Below are positions 22,513 to 33,702 of a stretch of 64,000 nucleotides of DNA, piece after piece; positions within the stretch are counted from its first letter, which is position 1, and each line of letters starts with the position of its first letter. This DNA is from Prorocentrum cordatum. Lineage: Eukaryota; Sar; Dinophyceae; Prorocentrales; Prorocentraceae. The notes under the pieces were generated by a model, which worked only from the letters and a program-made list of their open reading frames with translations, was not told the DNA's origin and made no database searches. A program made the position numbers and the translations under genes. The stretch is from contig CAUYUJ010019253.1 of the NCBI GenBank assembly GCA_963575745.1, positions 1 to 64,000 on the forward strand, given 5' to 3'.

Positions 22513-23030
22513 GACGACGCCGCCGCTGCCGACGACGACGACGACGCCGACGCTGACGCCGACGCTGACGCCGATGGCGACGCCGACGGAAGACGCCGAC
22601 GCCGACAACGACGACGACACCGACGCCGACTTCGACGCCCCGACGCCGACGCCGGCGCCGTCGCTGACGCGGCAAAGACGACGGCGACTGAGAGCGTCGA
22701 CGACAAACCGCCCCAAATCCACAGGAGAGGGGGCACCAGCACCCACCACGGCGCCACGCCCACGGGAGCTTGGAGGAGATCCCCAGCTCCTTGCCTGCCG
22801 ATGAGAAGGGCGTGTGAGGCATTTGGCTGTCCCCCCTTCCCCCTCACCCCCTCCTCCTCCCCCAGAATCCAAAATCCCATTGGGGCGGGGGCGGGGGCAG
22901 GCATGTTCAGGGCACTCGGAGCCTCTAAATCATCTTCGTCACCGACGTACTAGATGCACAAGATGCCTTCCAAGTCGGCTCAAGCGGGACTCCAGCACGC
23001 CGGAGACGCCTCGAAACCACCCAATATGGC
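22513..23030 (+). repeat. GAC-rich trinucleotide tract and flanking unassigned DNA
   Basis: (GAC/GCC)n from 22513 to about 22700 is followed by C- and G-rich sequence. Frames are open through repeat bias only. No gene seen. Confidence 0.7.
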
Positions 23031-23520
23031 GTGCCGCCAAGACCGCCGACCAGACCTAGACCGTCCCAAGATGGCTCCACGGAGGACCCTCAAGAGGGCC
23101 TCAAGAGGCAAGAAGGAGGAGGAGGAGGAGGAGGAGGAGGAGCAGCATTGATGGTCCTGAGGTCTTTGACAAGTTTTCGTGCTCTCGACTTGCTGGTCGT
23201 CTGCAAGCCGAGAGGCAGCCCGAGTGACCTCCCTCCCGACCAGCCCAAGACTGCACAGAAGGCCCTAGAGGAGGCCCAAGAGGGACCCAAGACAGTCCAA
23301 GAAGTCCTGAAGACGGGCCCGAGAACTCGAAGGGGCTCCAGGAACCCTCACCCCCAAGATGACCCCGAAGATCCCCAACACGTCCCTAGGAAGCCCCGAA
23401 GAGGCTCCAAGGAAGCCAAAAGATGCTCGCAGGAGCACTCAAAAGGCTTTCCAGAGGCGCTACTAAGACCTCCAAGAGGCTCCCAAGAAGCCCCTCAACA
23501 GACAACAGGGTGCTTGCGAA
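23031..23520 (+). repeat. Degenerate ccaaga/gaagacc-type satellite with (GGA)n
   Basis: Loose ccaagaggc units run here with a short (GGA)n at about 23113-23142. It is related to the large arrays but more diverged. Confidence 0.6.
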
Positions 23521-24578
23521 TCGTCTACACACGGGCTGCTGGGGGTACATCTTCTCTTCTGGGGGTCGGTGGAATGGTGTAATCCTCTCGGGCACATCGG
23601 ACCATCTCAGACGAGCTGTTTCGGGAACATCCGAGCTGCAGCATCGAGAACCTGCTCACACGCGCTATCCAACAGTATGTGACGACTTGCAGAGCAAGTG
23701 CAGATCATATTTTAGTGAACCTGTGGCACTTGATGCTCTGCAAGACCTCTCTCCCAGACTCCTCGCCGAAAGTAGCAGCCAAAAATATCCCGTCCGCAAG
23801 CAGAACGCTGCTTCTGGGGATCCTGCACGACGATGTGCATGCTGGCCCCCGCTCCGGCCCAGAAAACACTACTGCAAGGCCTGTTGCCTTGCACGGTGCT
23901 GAAGAAGTCCTCCTCGCAAGCAAGGCCTGGGAAACAACTAGTCGCCAGAGCCACCAGACAAAGACAATGTCACATGCCAGCATCGCAAGGCAAAGCCTGC
24001 GGAGGACACTGCGCTTTCCACTTGCACAGCAATGCGTAGATGGCGAGCCATCCTCCCATCCCATCCGCGTCCAATCCCATCCGCATGCCTCCATTGCCCA
24101 CTGTGCACACACCTACTGGGGGAAAGCTCAGACGTTGAAAATTGTGCGCAAGCGCACTACAGGTGCGACAACAACGAAAAAAATTAGCTAGCTGCCAGCA
24201 GCATTAGCAAATTTAACATTTGTGAAACGCGCTACGATGATAATTCCTGGAGAGGCGACGCAACGTTAGAGCACTGGAGAAGGACAGAGGGAGCGAGAGG
24301 AAGCAGGAGGATCAAGGTAAGCAAAGGCGGGCAAGCGCAAGCGCTGGCAACAAAAGGCTAGGAACCGCGCTTCCCTGTTAGATCACGCTACGACCGTAGA
24401 GGACCTACTGGTCACACGGGTGCTCTGTGGTCACACCCCCTCTTTTCCTATTCGAGCCGTGCCTCTTCTCGCGTCGCCTCTCCTCAGCCCTTCCATTGAT
24501 GGAGTGCCCCGAGAACACATTGCGTCAACGGCGCCAAAGCAGTGAGAGATCCAGCCACAAGTCTACCTCGGTTCGCTG
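23521..24578. other. Unassigned sequence downstream of the LOV gene
   Basis: About 1 kb of mixed-composition DNA with several short overlapping frames on both strands, none with a recognised domain. The part next to 24579 lies immediately 3' of the minus-strand LOV gene and would include its 3' UTR. Confidence 0.4.
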
Positions 24579-26798
24579 TCATGTCCGTCGTCTCGGACCT
24601 CTGCCAAACATCAACCCAGCGAAGAATGCAATAACGCTCATACCCAGCATGCAAAAGTGCATACGTCCCAGCGTCGCCAAACTACGTCCGATGCCTAAGA
24701 CTGGCAGCTGGTCGTCCTCACGCTGCCGTCGTCGCACCTTGTCTCTCCTGGCGATATCCGCGACGGCCTGCTGGCTGAAGTGCGGTGAAGTCCAGACTGG
24801 CTCCTGCAGCAGCTTCCAGGCGAGACTCGGAGAGTCTACCCGACGACCCGAAGAACAGCTCGAGGAAGTCAGCTGCCGATCAACAGCGCCGTCGACAACC
24901 AGCTGGGACAACTCCTTCTTGAGCTTTCCACGGATCATGCGTGCTAGCTCCTGGAGCTCTGCCAAGTGGTCCTCTGGAATCGCACTCTCCGTAAGGCCAG
25001 TGACGTCGGCTTGTATGCCGATGAGGTACCACAACTCCTCGTCTGTCTCGAGATGCCTTGCTATGGTCAGGCCGCGAAGGTCGAGCAGATTGATGAACAT
25101 CTCCCCCGACTTCTTCCGGTTGGGCAACAGTGCTGTAAATGTTGAGCCGCTCTCACTCGCCAACCTGAGGCCCATCAAATCCATTGGAGAGATGGGGCAT
25201 CCCTGGTTGAGGAACCGGCAATTCACGCCAAGAATCTCGCTCCTCTTGTAACCCGTCATGGATTCGAACGCCTCTGAAACTGCAACCAGCGGAATATCGT
25301 TGCCTTTCGGATCTGCAATGGTCACGCAGAACTGGCACTCTCCCACGACTGCTCTTATTGCCTTTTTCACAAGGGCTCCGTTCACAACGTCAGACACCAT
25401 TGCGTCTATGCCCTCGTGAGCGGGTGATCCAGCTGATGCCAACGCTGGCGAGAGCAGAGCTGGAGGCGAACTTCTGCTCGATGCCAACGCACGCGGCACC
25501 TCCAGAGCCTGTACGTGGTGTCGTCCATCCTGTGGTGAGAGCCACGGCAATACCGTGACGCAGTACGTGGAAAGGCACACGTCCACGACGGCGTAGTAGT
25601 CCGCGTCCTTCTCCACTGGCCTCCCGACGTCGAAATCGAGCACCACTGTACCGTTGTGCCACAACTGAATCCTGCCGCCAGCCGTGTACATGCACCCGAG
25701 AACGTCGCCAGACTGCACGTCCACGGGTGGCCGGCGCTTGTGTGGCGGCAGATCCGGGTCCAAGTGCCAACTCTGCACTTCGTCTGGCGGGGGTGGCCGG
25801 AAGCCTATCTTGAAGTGGGAGTCCTGGTCCCTTGCGAATGCCTCTCCGCAAGCGCCAACAAGAACGCTTGCCCCAAGACATCTTGACACTTTAGGATACA
25901 ATGTTGAAGCGTCGACAGGCTTCCGCTTCGTGAAGCCGATCAGCGGCATGCCCTCGAACGTGGGCACCACATCGTCCACGAGCACCGCGAAAAACAGGCC
26001 CTCCGGCGTATGTTTGACGGGCTGACCGCCAAAAACAAGACAATTCGTGGACAACTCTTGTGGCTCACGCCGCATCACAGTTCTGCCTCGGTTTAATATG
26101 AGGCAGTGGTCCTGCAGACGCTCCGTGAAGAAAGTGAAGCTCGGGGCACCGAGCTCCCCGGGCATAGCCGCAGCCCACGCCTGCGGGACTTCCTCGGGGA
26201 AGCTCGAAAGGAGCGCCTGCCGGGTGCGCTTGAACACGGTCAGGGTGGTCTCGAAAGTCTGCTCCAACAACGTCCCATTGAGCTTGACAAAAAGGCCCTC
26301 GCCAATAGGCACCTGCACGCCCAAGAGGTAGGGGTGCCGCTTTACCGTCAAACGCCCTATCATGAAGAAGTTCATGAATTGTGAACCATCGCGCCGAGCA
26401 TTTGGCTGCACGGAGACCACCTCGGAGATCAAGTCCAAGCCTTGCATCCTGCTCATGCGGCAAAAATCGCGAAGGTTCTTCCTGACTGACTTGGATATCG
26501 CGACCTCTGGCACTCCATGAAGAATACAACGGCAATTATTCCCGAGCATGTCCTCTCGCGTAAAGCCGGTGAGCGTCTCGAAGCCCCTGCTGACCCCGAC
26601 GATAGGATAATCTGGACAAAGAGCGTCGACGAGGAGGGCGGCATCCTCATGCCGCTCGAGGAGGAAGCCAACGGCGAGGTGGGCTTCGGTCACCCTCCTC
26701 TTGACGTCGGCTGGGTCTGCCAACCTGGGCAGCTCGCCCACGAGCTCGGCGATCAACTGCGGCTCGCCTGGCCGGGCTGGCTGGCTGAGCTGCCTCAT
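24579..26798 (-). CDS. LOV - NHR/SPRY-like - LOV protein with C-terminal membrane anchor
   Basis: This intronless minus-strand gene encodes 739 residues from the chosen ATG at 26798. LOV1 (about 55-165) has GNNCR (86-90, Cys89), N143 and Q162. LOV2 (about 475-600) has GVNCRFLNQG (Cys527), N570 and Q596. The Cys of GxNCR is the residue that forms the flavin adduct in blue-light LOV sensors, so both domains look light-competent. Between them (about 219-418) lies a neuralized-homology/SPRY-like fold, with LFFAVLVDDVVPTFEGMPLI, GFTKRKP and GDVLGCMYTAGG...WHNG. Residues 713-731 form one hydrophobic helix followed by GRGPRRRT, a tail-anchor layout. The frame stays open 85 codons upstream to 27053, but that extension runs into a dispersed repeat and lacks domain-like sequence. 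Two LOVs suggest phototropin, but there is no kinase domain. Function is inferred: a membrane-tethered blue-light sensor with a protein-binding middle domain. Confidence 0.85.
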   Translation of the reverse strand: MRQLSQPARPGEPQLIAELVGELPRLADPADVKRRVTEAHLAVGFLLERHEDAALLVDALCPDYPIVGVSRGFETLTGFTREDMLGNNCRCILHGVPEVAISKSVRKNLRDFCRMSRMQGLDLISEVVSVQPNARRDGSQFMNFFMIGRLTVKRHPYLLGVQVPIGEGLFVKLNGTLLEQTFETTLTVFKRTRQALLSSFPEEVPQAWAAAMPGELGAPSFTFFTERLQDHCLILNRGRTVMRREPQELSTNCLVFGGQPVKHTPEGLFFAVLVDDVVPTFEGMPLIGFTKRKPVDASTLYPKVSRCLGASVLVGACGEAFARDQDSHFKIGFRPPPPDEVQSWHLDPDLPPHKRRPPVDVQSGDVLGCMYTAGGRIQLWHNGTVVLDFDVGRPVEKDADYYAVVDVCLSTYCVTVLPWLSPQDGRHHVQALEVPRALASSRSSPPALLSPALASAGSPAHEGIDAMVSDVVNGALVKKAIRAVVGECQFCVTIADPKGNDIPLVAVSEAFESMTGYKRSEILGVNCRFLNQGCPISPMDLMGLRLASESGSTFTALLPNRKKSGEMFINLLDLRGLTIARHLETDEELWYLIGIQADVTGLTESAIPEDHLAELQELARMIRGKLKKELSQLVVDGAVDRQLTSSSCSSGRRVDSPSLAWKLLQEPVWTSPHFSQQAVADIARRDKVRRRQREDDQLPVLGIGRSLATLGRMHFCMLGMSVIAFFAGLMFGRGPRRRT

Positions 26799-27017
26799 CG
26801 CACCTGCACTGCCACAGCCCCGGCTAGGGCACGTCCTGGCCCGTGGCCGGCAGCATGCCCTCTGTGCCCGCACGCCCCGCGGCCATGGGGCTGCCAGGCA
26901 CCCTGTGACCGGCGCGCTGCCCTCGGTCCCAAAATCGCTGCGGGAAGAGGCCTGTCTCTGTGAGGGGGGATGGGAAGGGGTCGCTGCGTGGGCCGGACAT
27001 CCGAGCCGAGCCAGGTT

Positions 27018-27180
27018 GAAGGGGCCCCAGGACACACAAATAAATACACACAAATAAAAATATTCCCTATATTTTCACACATTTTCTAGGTTTTTGTCTC
27101 CCCCCCCACTTCCCATATTTCCCCATACTTTCCTGGGGAATCGACGATTCATTGTGTCTGTGTGTTTTTTCCCCTCCTGA
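27018..27180 (+). repeat. 162-bp TIR-like repeat, copy 3
   Basis: Diverged homologue of 3851-4012 with the same ends (gaaggggccc, cctcctga), the same central AT-rich body and the same aatcgacgatt core. Its left end overlaps the upstream extension of the LOV open frame, which argues for the internal ATG as start. Splice-like GT/AG ends present in the palindrome copies are lost here (GG and TG). Confidence 0.55.
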
Positions 27181-27490
27181 CAGGCGAGCGACGAGCAAGA
27201 ACGGGACGCACGAGGCCACAGCGGCCCTGCGTGGTGGCTCCCGCGGGCTGCCAGCGCGGCACGCCAGATTGGGAGCGGGGGCGCTCGCGCGCCATCTTAC
27301 GCGAGCAACTCACGCGCGCAGGTCCGCGCAGTCGACCCCGTTTTTCTGCGTTGCGTCTTGGTGCACCAGGAAAAGGATGATCATCTGGAGGAGGATGAGA
27401 GGATGAGAAGGAGAGCAGGGAAACGCGATACTACGTGGAGAGGATCGAATAGAACAGGAGGAAAGATAATGCTGATGATGAGGATGATGA

Positions 27491-27531
<41 letters not shown>

Positions 27532-28048
27532 ATAATATGATTATGCTGATGATGAGGATGATGAGGAGGAATATGATGAGGATTCGGAGGAGGATTCGGA
27601 GGAGGAGGAGGAAGAGGAGAGGGAGATTTGGATGGACAGGAGGAGGATGGGGATTTCCTCGGGTGTATCGAGCAGTGGGTTTGCCCGAGCATGCGCGAGG
27701 GAGCAGGGTGAAGCACCTACCATCGGTCAATCATGTCCGGCATCCCATCCCCGCAACCATTTCATTCCTCAGCCTCCTCCTCCACCTCCTCCTCCTCCTC
27801 CTCCACCTGCCCATCGTCCATCCTCACCCTCCCCACTCTCCATCCTCCTCCTCAACATCCTTCTCCTCCTGGTCCTCGTCGCCCCCCCCCCACTCCGCCT
27901 TCACCCCCCGCTCTTCGTACTCCTCGCCGTTGCCGCCGTCCTCCTCCTGCCCTCCTGCTCCCACTGCTCGCCGACGCCGCCGTCGCCGACGGCGGCGACG
28001 ACGACGGCGACGAGAAGGGGGGGGGAGAGAAAGACGACGGCCGACGAC
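27181..28048. repeat. Low-complexity block: GAT/CTG, GGA and TCC tracts
   Basis: About 190 bp of unassigned sequence (27181-27370) is followed by GATGATG and CTGCTG runs (about 27470-27560), GGA (about 27590-27650) and TCC-rich tracts (about 27770-27960). All long frames are repeat-derived. Confidence 0.75.
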
Positions 28049-28190
28049 GTGATTTTTTCACGTGGGCCCCCGTGGGTCCCAACCCCTTCCCTGGGACGGG
28101 TATTGAATCCCGAGTCGTTTGGTGACGGTCCCGTGGCTCGGTCAGGGCCCCTGGAGACCGACAATGGCCAAACACCTCCCGCGGTGATGT
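28049..28190 (+). repeat. Diverged copy of the palindrome-arm segment 5683-5825
   Basis: It shares the T-loop hairpin, ccttccctgggac, gagtcgttt.gtgacg and cacctcccg.cgtga in the same order. It runs through the point equivalent to 5754/5755, which shows the repeat does not naturally end there. Confidence 0.7.
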
Positions 28191-28194
28191 TCGG

Positions 28195-28590
28195 AAGAGG
28201 AGGTGGAGGAGGCGGAGGCGGAGGCGGAGGAGGAGGAGGACGACGCCGTCCTCCTCCTCCTGGTCCTCGTCGTCTCCATGACCGCCCCCGAGGGCCCGCC
28301 GTGGTCGACTCCGTGCTGGCGGTGCCCTCGGCGCTGCCCAGCGCCTTCAGCTCGGACACCGGCGAATGAATCCTCTTCGCCGCAGGAAGCCGAGGGGCAG
28401 GAACCAGGGCCGAGGGGGAGGAGGAGGAGGAGGACGTGGAGGAGGAGGAGGAGGAGGAGGAGGAGGAGGAGGAGGAGGATGAGGAGGAGGGGGGATTGAG
28501 TCAAATTTGAGAGGAGGAGGTGGAGGAGGAGGAGGAAGAGGAGGATGGGTGCGAGGATCGCGATCATCAAGAGGCGGGACCCTCCGGCCT
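28195..28590. repeat. GGA/TCC low-complexity block
   Basis: Purine-rich GGA tracts at about 28196-28240, 28418-28490 and 28510-28545 are separated by short unique pieces. No gene. Confidence 0.8.
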
Positions 28591-30158
28591 GGGCCCGCCC
28601 TCTGCCCGCTGCGGGGCTGGCGGCGCGCGACCGGCAGCGGAGGAGGGGGGCTCCCCACGAAAAGCTCTCTCCCAGAGGGCGGGGGTGACCCGGCCTGGGC
28701 CCCCCGAAGGGGCGTGCCGCGTGGCGCAGCAGAACTCGCCGCAGACGACGCGCGCGCCCCGGGTGGCTCCCTCGGAGCTCTCTCCCGAGGGCGGGGACGT
28801 CGCGGCACAGACCACTCGAGGAGGCGTGCTCGCGCAGGCCGCCGACGAACGCCGTCCACTTGGTCGTGTCGACGTCCATGGAGCAGTGTGGCCCGCAGAC
28901 TTGCTGGCACGGCCCGCGGCCTTCTCCGCCACCCTTGGGCCACGGGCCTCCTCCCAGGCGGTCGAGGTGCGGCGAGTTCGTGCCGTGTCGACCCCGGCGT
29001 TGGCTCCCGACGTCGCGGGGATCGTTACTCTTGAGCGACTGGCCGTTTCCGAAACGTCAGATCGTTCAACATCGACCGATTCTGGGTCGCCGGCGACTCA
29101 CGACCCATCAAACCAAGATCCGCCACCGTGCTCCCTGACACGTTAAGCCGCTGTGAATGACCAGTGCTGCCCAGCAGGGATCCCGTAGCCCTGAGAAAGG
29201 CGCCCAGCCCCCTCCCCCCTCTCCAGGGCAAACTGAAGCGTGCTCCCAAGGCCGGCTGGAGCGACCCGACGCCTCCCCGATACTCTCGAAAGCTCTCCAG
29301 GGCTGCCAAGACATCTCAGCAAGGCCAACAAGGCCGCCATGATGGTCAACATTGGCTCATGACGCACCCAAGAGTCCCTAAGACTCGTCCAAGAGGTCCC
29401 CCGGTCCACACGACGCGAACCTGCAGTGCACGGCTCCCGCGGCAGTGGGCCTGCCAGTCGGGGGGGGGCGGCCTGCTGCCGCCCGCCCGGCGGGGGGGAG
29501 AGAAGCAGCCGCAGGGCTCGCAGAGCCAGCAGTCCAGGCCCCAGCGTCGCTCCGGGGCGTGCGGGAGGGGTCGCCCCGCAGACCGCCAACTCGGACCCTT
29601 GCACCGATCGGTCCCGTCAGCTCGTCCACCACCTCGGCAAGCCGCCGCGCACGTCGCTCGCGTCTGAGCGTGCTCATTTCTAATTGTGCTCGTTTCCAAC
29701 TGTTCGGGGCCCCCCCGTGGCCAGGAAGAGGCCCAGGATGGAAGAATCGGAAACGAAAGCATCTTGGCCCCGCCCAAATCAAAGAACTCTCGAAGCATTG
29801 GAGATGAGGAGTGCGTATGCCGTGGCACTGTGAGCGGAGCCATGCCGTCATGCCCGCGCCAGAGCGCGAGCACCTGCAGGCACTGCGCCCGCGACCGTCG
29901 GCCGCGAGCCGGTGGTTCGGAGCGGAGCCTGCGACCGTGCTCGGGGCGGGAGCCGCCTGCCTCGCCCCGGCCCTGCGGCCGCGGCGACGGTCCTCAGCAG
30001 CTCTGCGGCATCCACAGCTGCCCGCAGGATCAAGTCGGGCGTGTCCCTCTACAGGGGGAATCCTCACAAATAGTCAGAACGTAGTCAGGGGACCATTCTT
30101 GAGCATTTCATTTCAAACTTTGTCGCCCAACATTCCTCTGTAGGGGGACAGGCCTGAC
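28591..30158. other. Unassigned GC-rich sequence
   Basis: Several overlapping open frames on both strands reflect the high GC content. None shows a domain I recognise. Weak ccaaga-like units appear at about 29300-29400. This may be decayed transposon DNA next to the RNase H remnant, but I cannot support that. Confidence 0.35.
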
Positions 30159-30480
30159 CTAACCGTAGGATCCGCCAGCGTACCTGCGAAACCATGACCT
30201 CCGCAGCCTGCACGCGAGCGCGGCCATCAGCGGGACGAGCGTTTCGAAGGCTGCGCTCGCTGCGAGCGCATCTGCCAGCGCATTGCCTCGTAGCACCGTT
30301 CCTGGGATCTTCCTCTCGCGAGATTCGGCCGCCGTGGGGTGCGAGTTGACGCGCTCGACGGAGAACTCGGCTCCAGCTCGAGAGCGAAAAACACGGCCGA
30401 TCTGATGCCAACGATCGGCGTCGGGACCCCTGGGCCGCTGGTCAAGCTGCTGCCGCAAACCTTCGCGCGCCGCCAAGTTG
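30159..30480 (-). pseudogene. RNase H remnant of a decayed LINE (minus strand)
   Basis: On the minus strand, ERVNSHPTAAESRERKIPGT then VLRGNALADALAASAA carries the RNase H C-terminal signature: a Ser-His pair (His codon at about 30344) and G-N-x-x-A-D (about 30287-30270). Upstream RNase H acidic motifs are not readable in one frame. The 3' end would lie near 30150. Lacking motifs and frame breaks, it is not functional. Confidence 0.45.
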
Positions 30481-31560
<1,080 letters not shown>

Positions 31561-33565
31561 CCGCGGCAAGAGCTCGCCGCCATCCTCGTTGCCGCCGATA
31601 TCGACGCGACGCCGGCGAGTCGAAGAAACCCTTGCTAGGATGGCAACCATCGTCTCCTCGAGCGCCTGACCCTTGGGAACGCGCCGTAGACCGCTAGGCA
31701 AGCCACGGAGGGAGCCAATGTCAGCGCCATCTTGCAACCCCCACCCTGTCCAATGCGTGGGCGCCTCCATCCATGCCCCGTCAACGATGGGGCGGCCGAA
31801 TGCTGAAAGGAAGACATTGGCGGGGCCGTCGGCAAGATCCTCAGCACACGGGGGAGTCCATCTCTATTGCTGCCCGTCGGGAACGATGCGCACCCACCTC
31901 TTCGGTCCAACTGGAGACTAACTTTGGCCCAACAGAACAGTCAGCACCGCGGGGATGGCACCCTGATCTAGCGAGACCGTTTCTGCGGCTAAGTCGAGCG
32001 GCTTGGAATGGATCGCCGCCCGTGCCAGCTGAAGCCGTTGGCGACGCAGAGGACGCTGCTGCCGCATCGGAAACCACGGGCCAATTGCTCTCTGGGAAGC
32101 TTCCTAGCTGGGTCTGCGGCTTCTGCGCGAAGCTGGATCAACGCATTGAGACACTTGACCCAACTACTTGATGCCGCGATGGGGCCCGAGCGCTGTCTAA
32201 GCAACAGCTTGGCCAGTCCGAAGGCGCCGTGGATTTGGAGCTCGCAGGACGCAGATGCCTGCGCTGATGCTCGCTCAAACTTCAAGCGCGCCTGATGCTC
32301 CTTTCGTGCCTTCGCGAAGCCGCGGGCGCGCTCGTGCGTGGCCTCGGACTTGGTGATTCTCTTGAGGCGAGTAGCTCGCCCCCCTGCTCATGTCGACGCT
32401 TGAGCGGGGGGCAGAACGAACCGCTGCCGCGCTGCCGCTGCGTGGCCCGACCCCTGCGGGTCGCTCGCGCTACCCTCTGGGCATCCTGGTGGCGGTTGCT
32501 GACAAGGGCGCTCGTGGGAAGGGCGGCGGGGCCGCTGGCCGCGATGACATCGCCAGCGGAGACGACGCACTTGATTCGTGGATGCCATGACAACGGACAC
32601 TCTAACAATCCTATCATTGCTTTAAAGAGGTGCTAAGCATGTGTAAAGCATGTCCTAAACATGTATTACATGTTTAAAAACATGTTTGACCCAATGTTTC
32701 AACGTCTGGAAATTATTTGGTAACCTGCTTCCTCTCCATTAATTGACTTCCACAACGCCAATTGAGACGGCGCACTTGATCATCTCCCTCCGCGCCGTCT
32801 GCAAGGCGCCAGCAACTACCCTGGAAAGATTGTCGGCCTGCGGCCGCGGGAGGGGCATGGGCGTGGGGCGCCTCCTCCGCGACCTCGCCAGCGACGGTGA
32901 AAAGCGAGGCACCCTGCAAACCTGGCGCCCAACTGGCGCAATCGACCGCGCGGGCTGCGAGGCCAGAGAACTCCAGCGCCGTCGCGCTCCAGCGCTCTGG
33001 TCGCCAGACGCCGCTGCAACTCCAGAGCGAGGGCCGCAGGCTGGAAGCCCGAGCGAAGGGCCACCCGTCCCATCTTGGCCCAGCCCATGGGGTCGTGGGA
33101 GGACTTGATGCCGACGTCGAAGTGGGCGCGCGGAGCCGAGTGCCGCGCGCGCCCCATCGTCGACCGCGCGCGCGAGAAGCCCCGCGCGCCGCCGAGGTCC
33201 CCTGGGCCGCCGGGCCCCAAGCTGGCCGAACTTCGGTCGGCCAGTCCTGAACTGCCGTCTCCCGCGCCTGACTCCGGACGCGAGGGGGCAGCCGCAAGGG
33301 CCCGGTGGCGCGCTGGCCCCCATTGCTGCGGCCTGCGAGCCTCCGACGATCGCCGGCAGCTGCCGCGGCTAGGCGCCGCGTGCTTCGGCCGCCGCGGAAA
33401 GCTGGAAAAACGCCCGCAATCTGTCGACGTCTAGCGTCGATGTCGGTGCAGTCGATCGGGCCTGGGGCCCAGAGCTGGCGACGCTCCGCGACCCTTGCGT
33501 CCTCGACAGGAGGAAGAATTTCGGCGTGAACATATGTGAGGAAAAACATATGCCTGAGCAGAAAC
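31561..33565 (-). other. Unassigned, possibly LINE-derived
   Basis: Minus-strand GC-rich frames suggest decayed retroelement coding, but no reverse transcriptase motif can be read. An AT-richer stretch with repeated acatgt (about 32630-32700) interrupts it. Confidence 0.3.
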
Positions 33566-33569
33566 CTTT

Positions 33570-33702
33570 GGCGGCCCGCGCGGATTCCTTGGATCTGCGC
33601 TGCCCCCCCCCCCCCCCCTATCGCGCGGGGCGCGCCAGGGGCGGCGCTGGGGGCGCCGCCAAGGGGGCCCAGCGCAGATCCAGGAAATCCGCGCGGACCG
33701 CC
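33570..33702. mobile_element. Foldback MITE-like element, family F1 copy 1
   Basis: 33-bp arms (33570-33602 and 33670-33702) containing cgcgcgga, ggatctgcgctg and the reverse complement flank a C-run and a gcgcgccaggggcggcgc core. The arms and core match the element at 53167-53337, so this is a dispersed family rather than a chance hairpin. Confidence 0.75.

Noticed and set aside
26799-27053. 85-codon N-terminal extension of the LOV protein
   Set aside because: Low-complexity Arg/Pro/Ala sequence that overlaps a dispersed repeat; the downstream ATG at 26798 precedes domain-like sequence.
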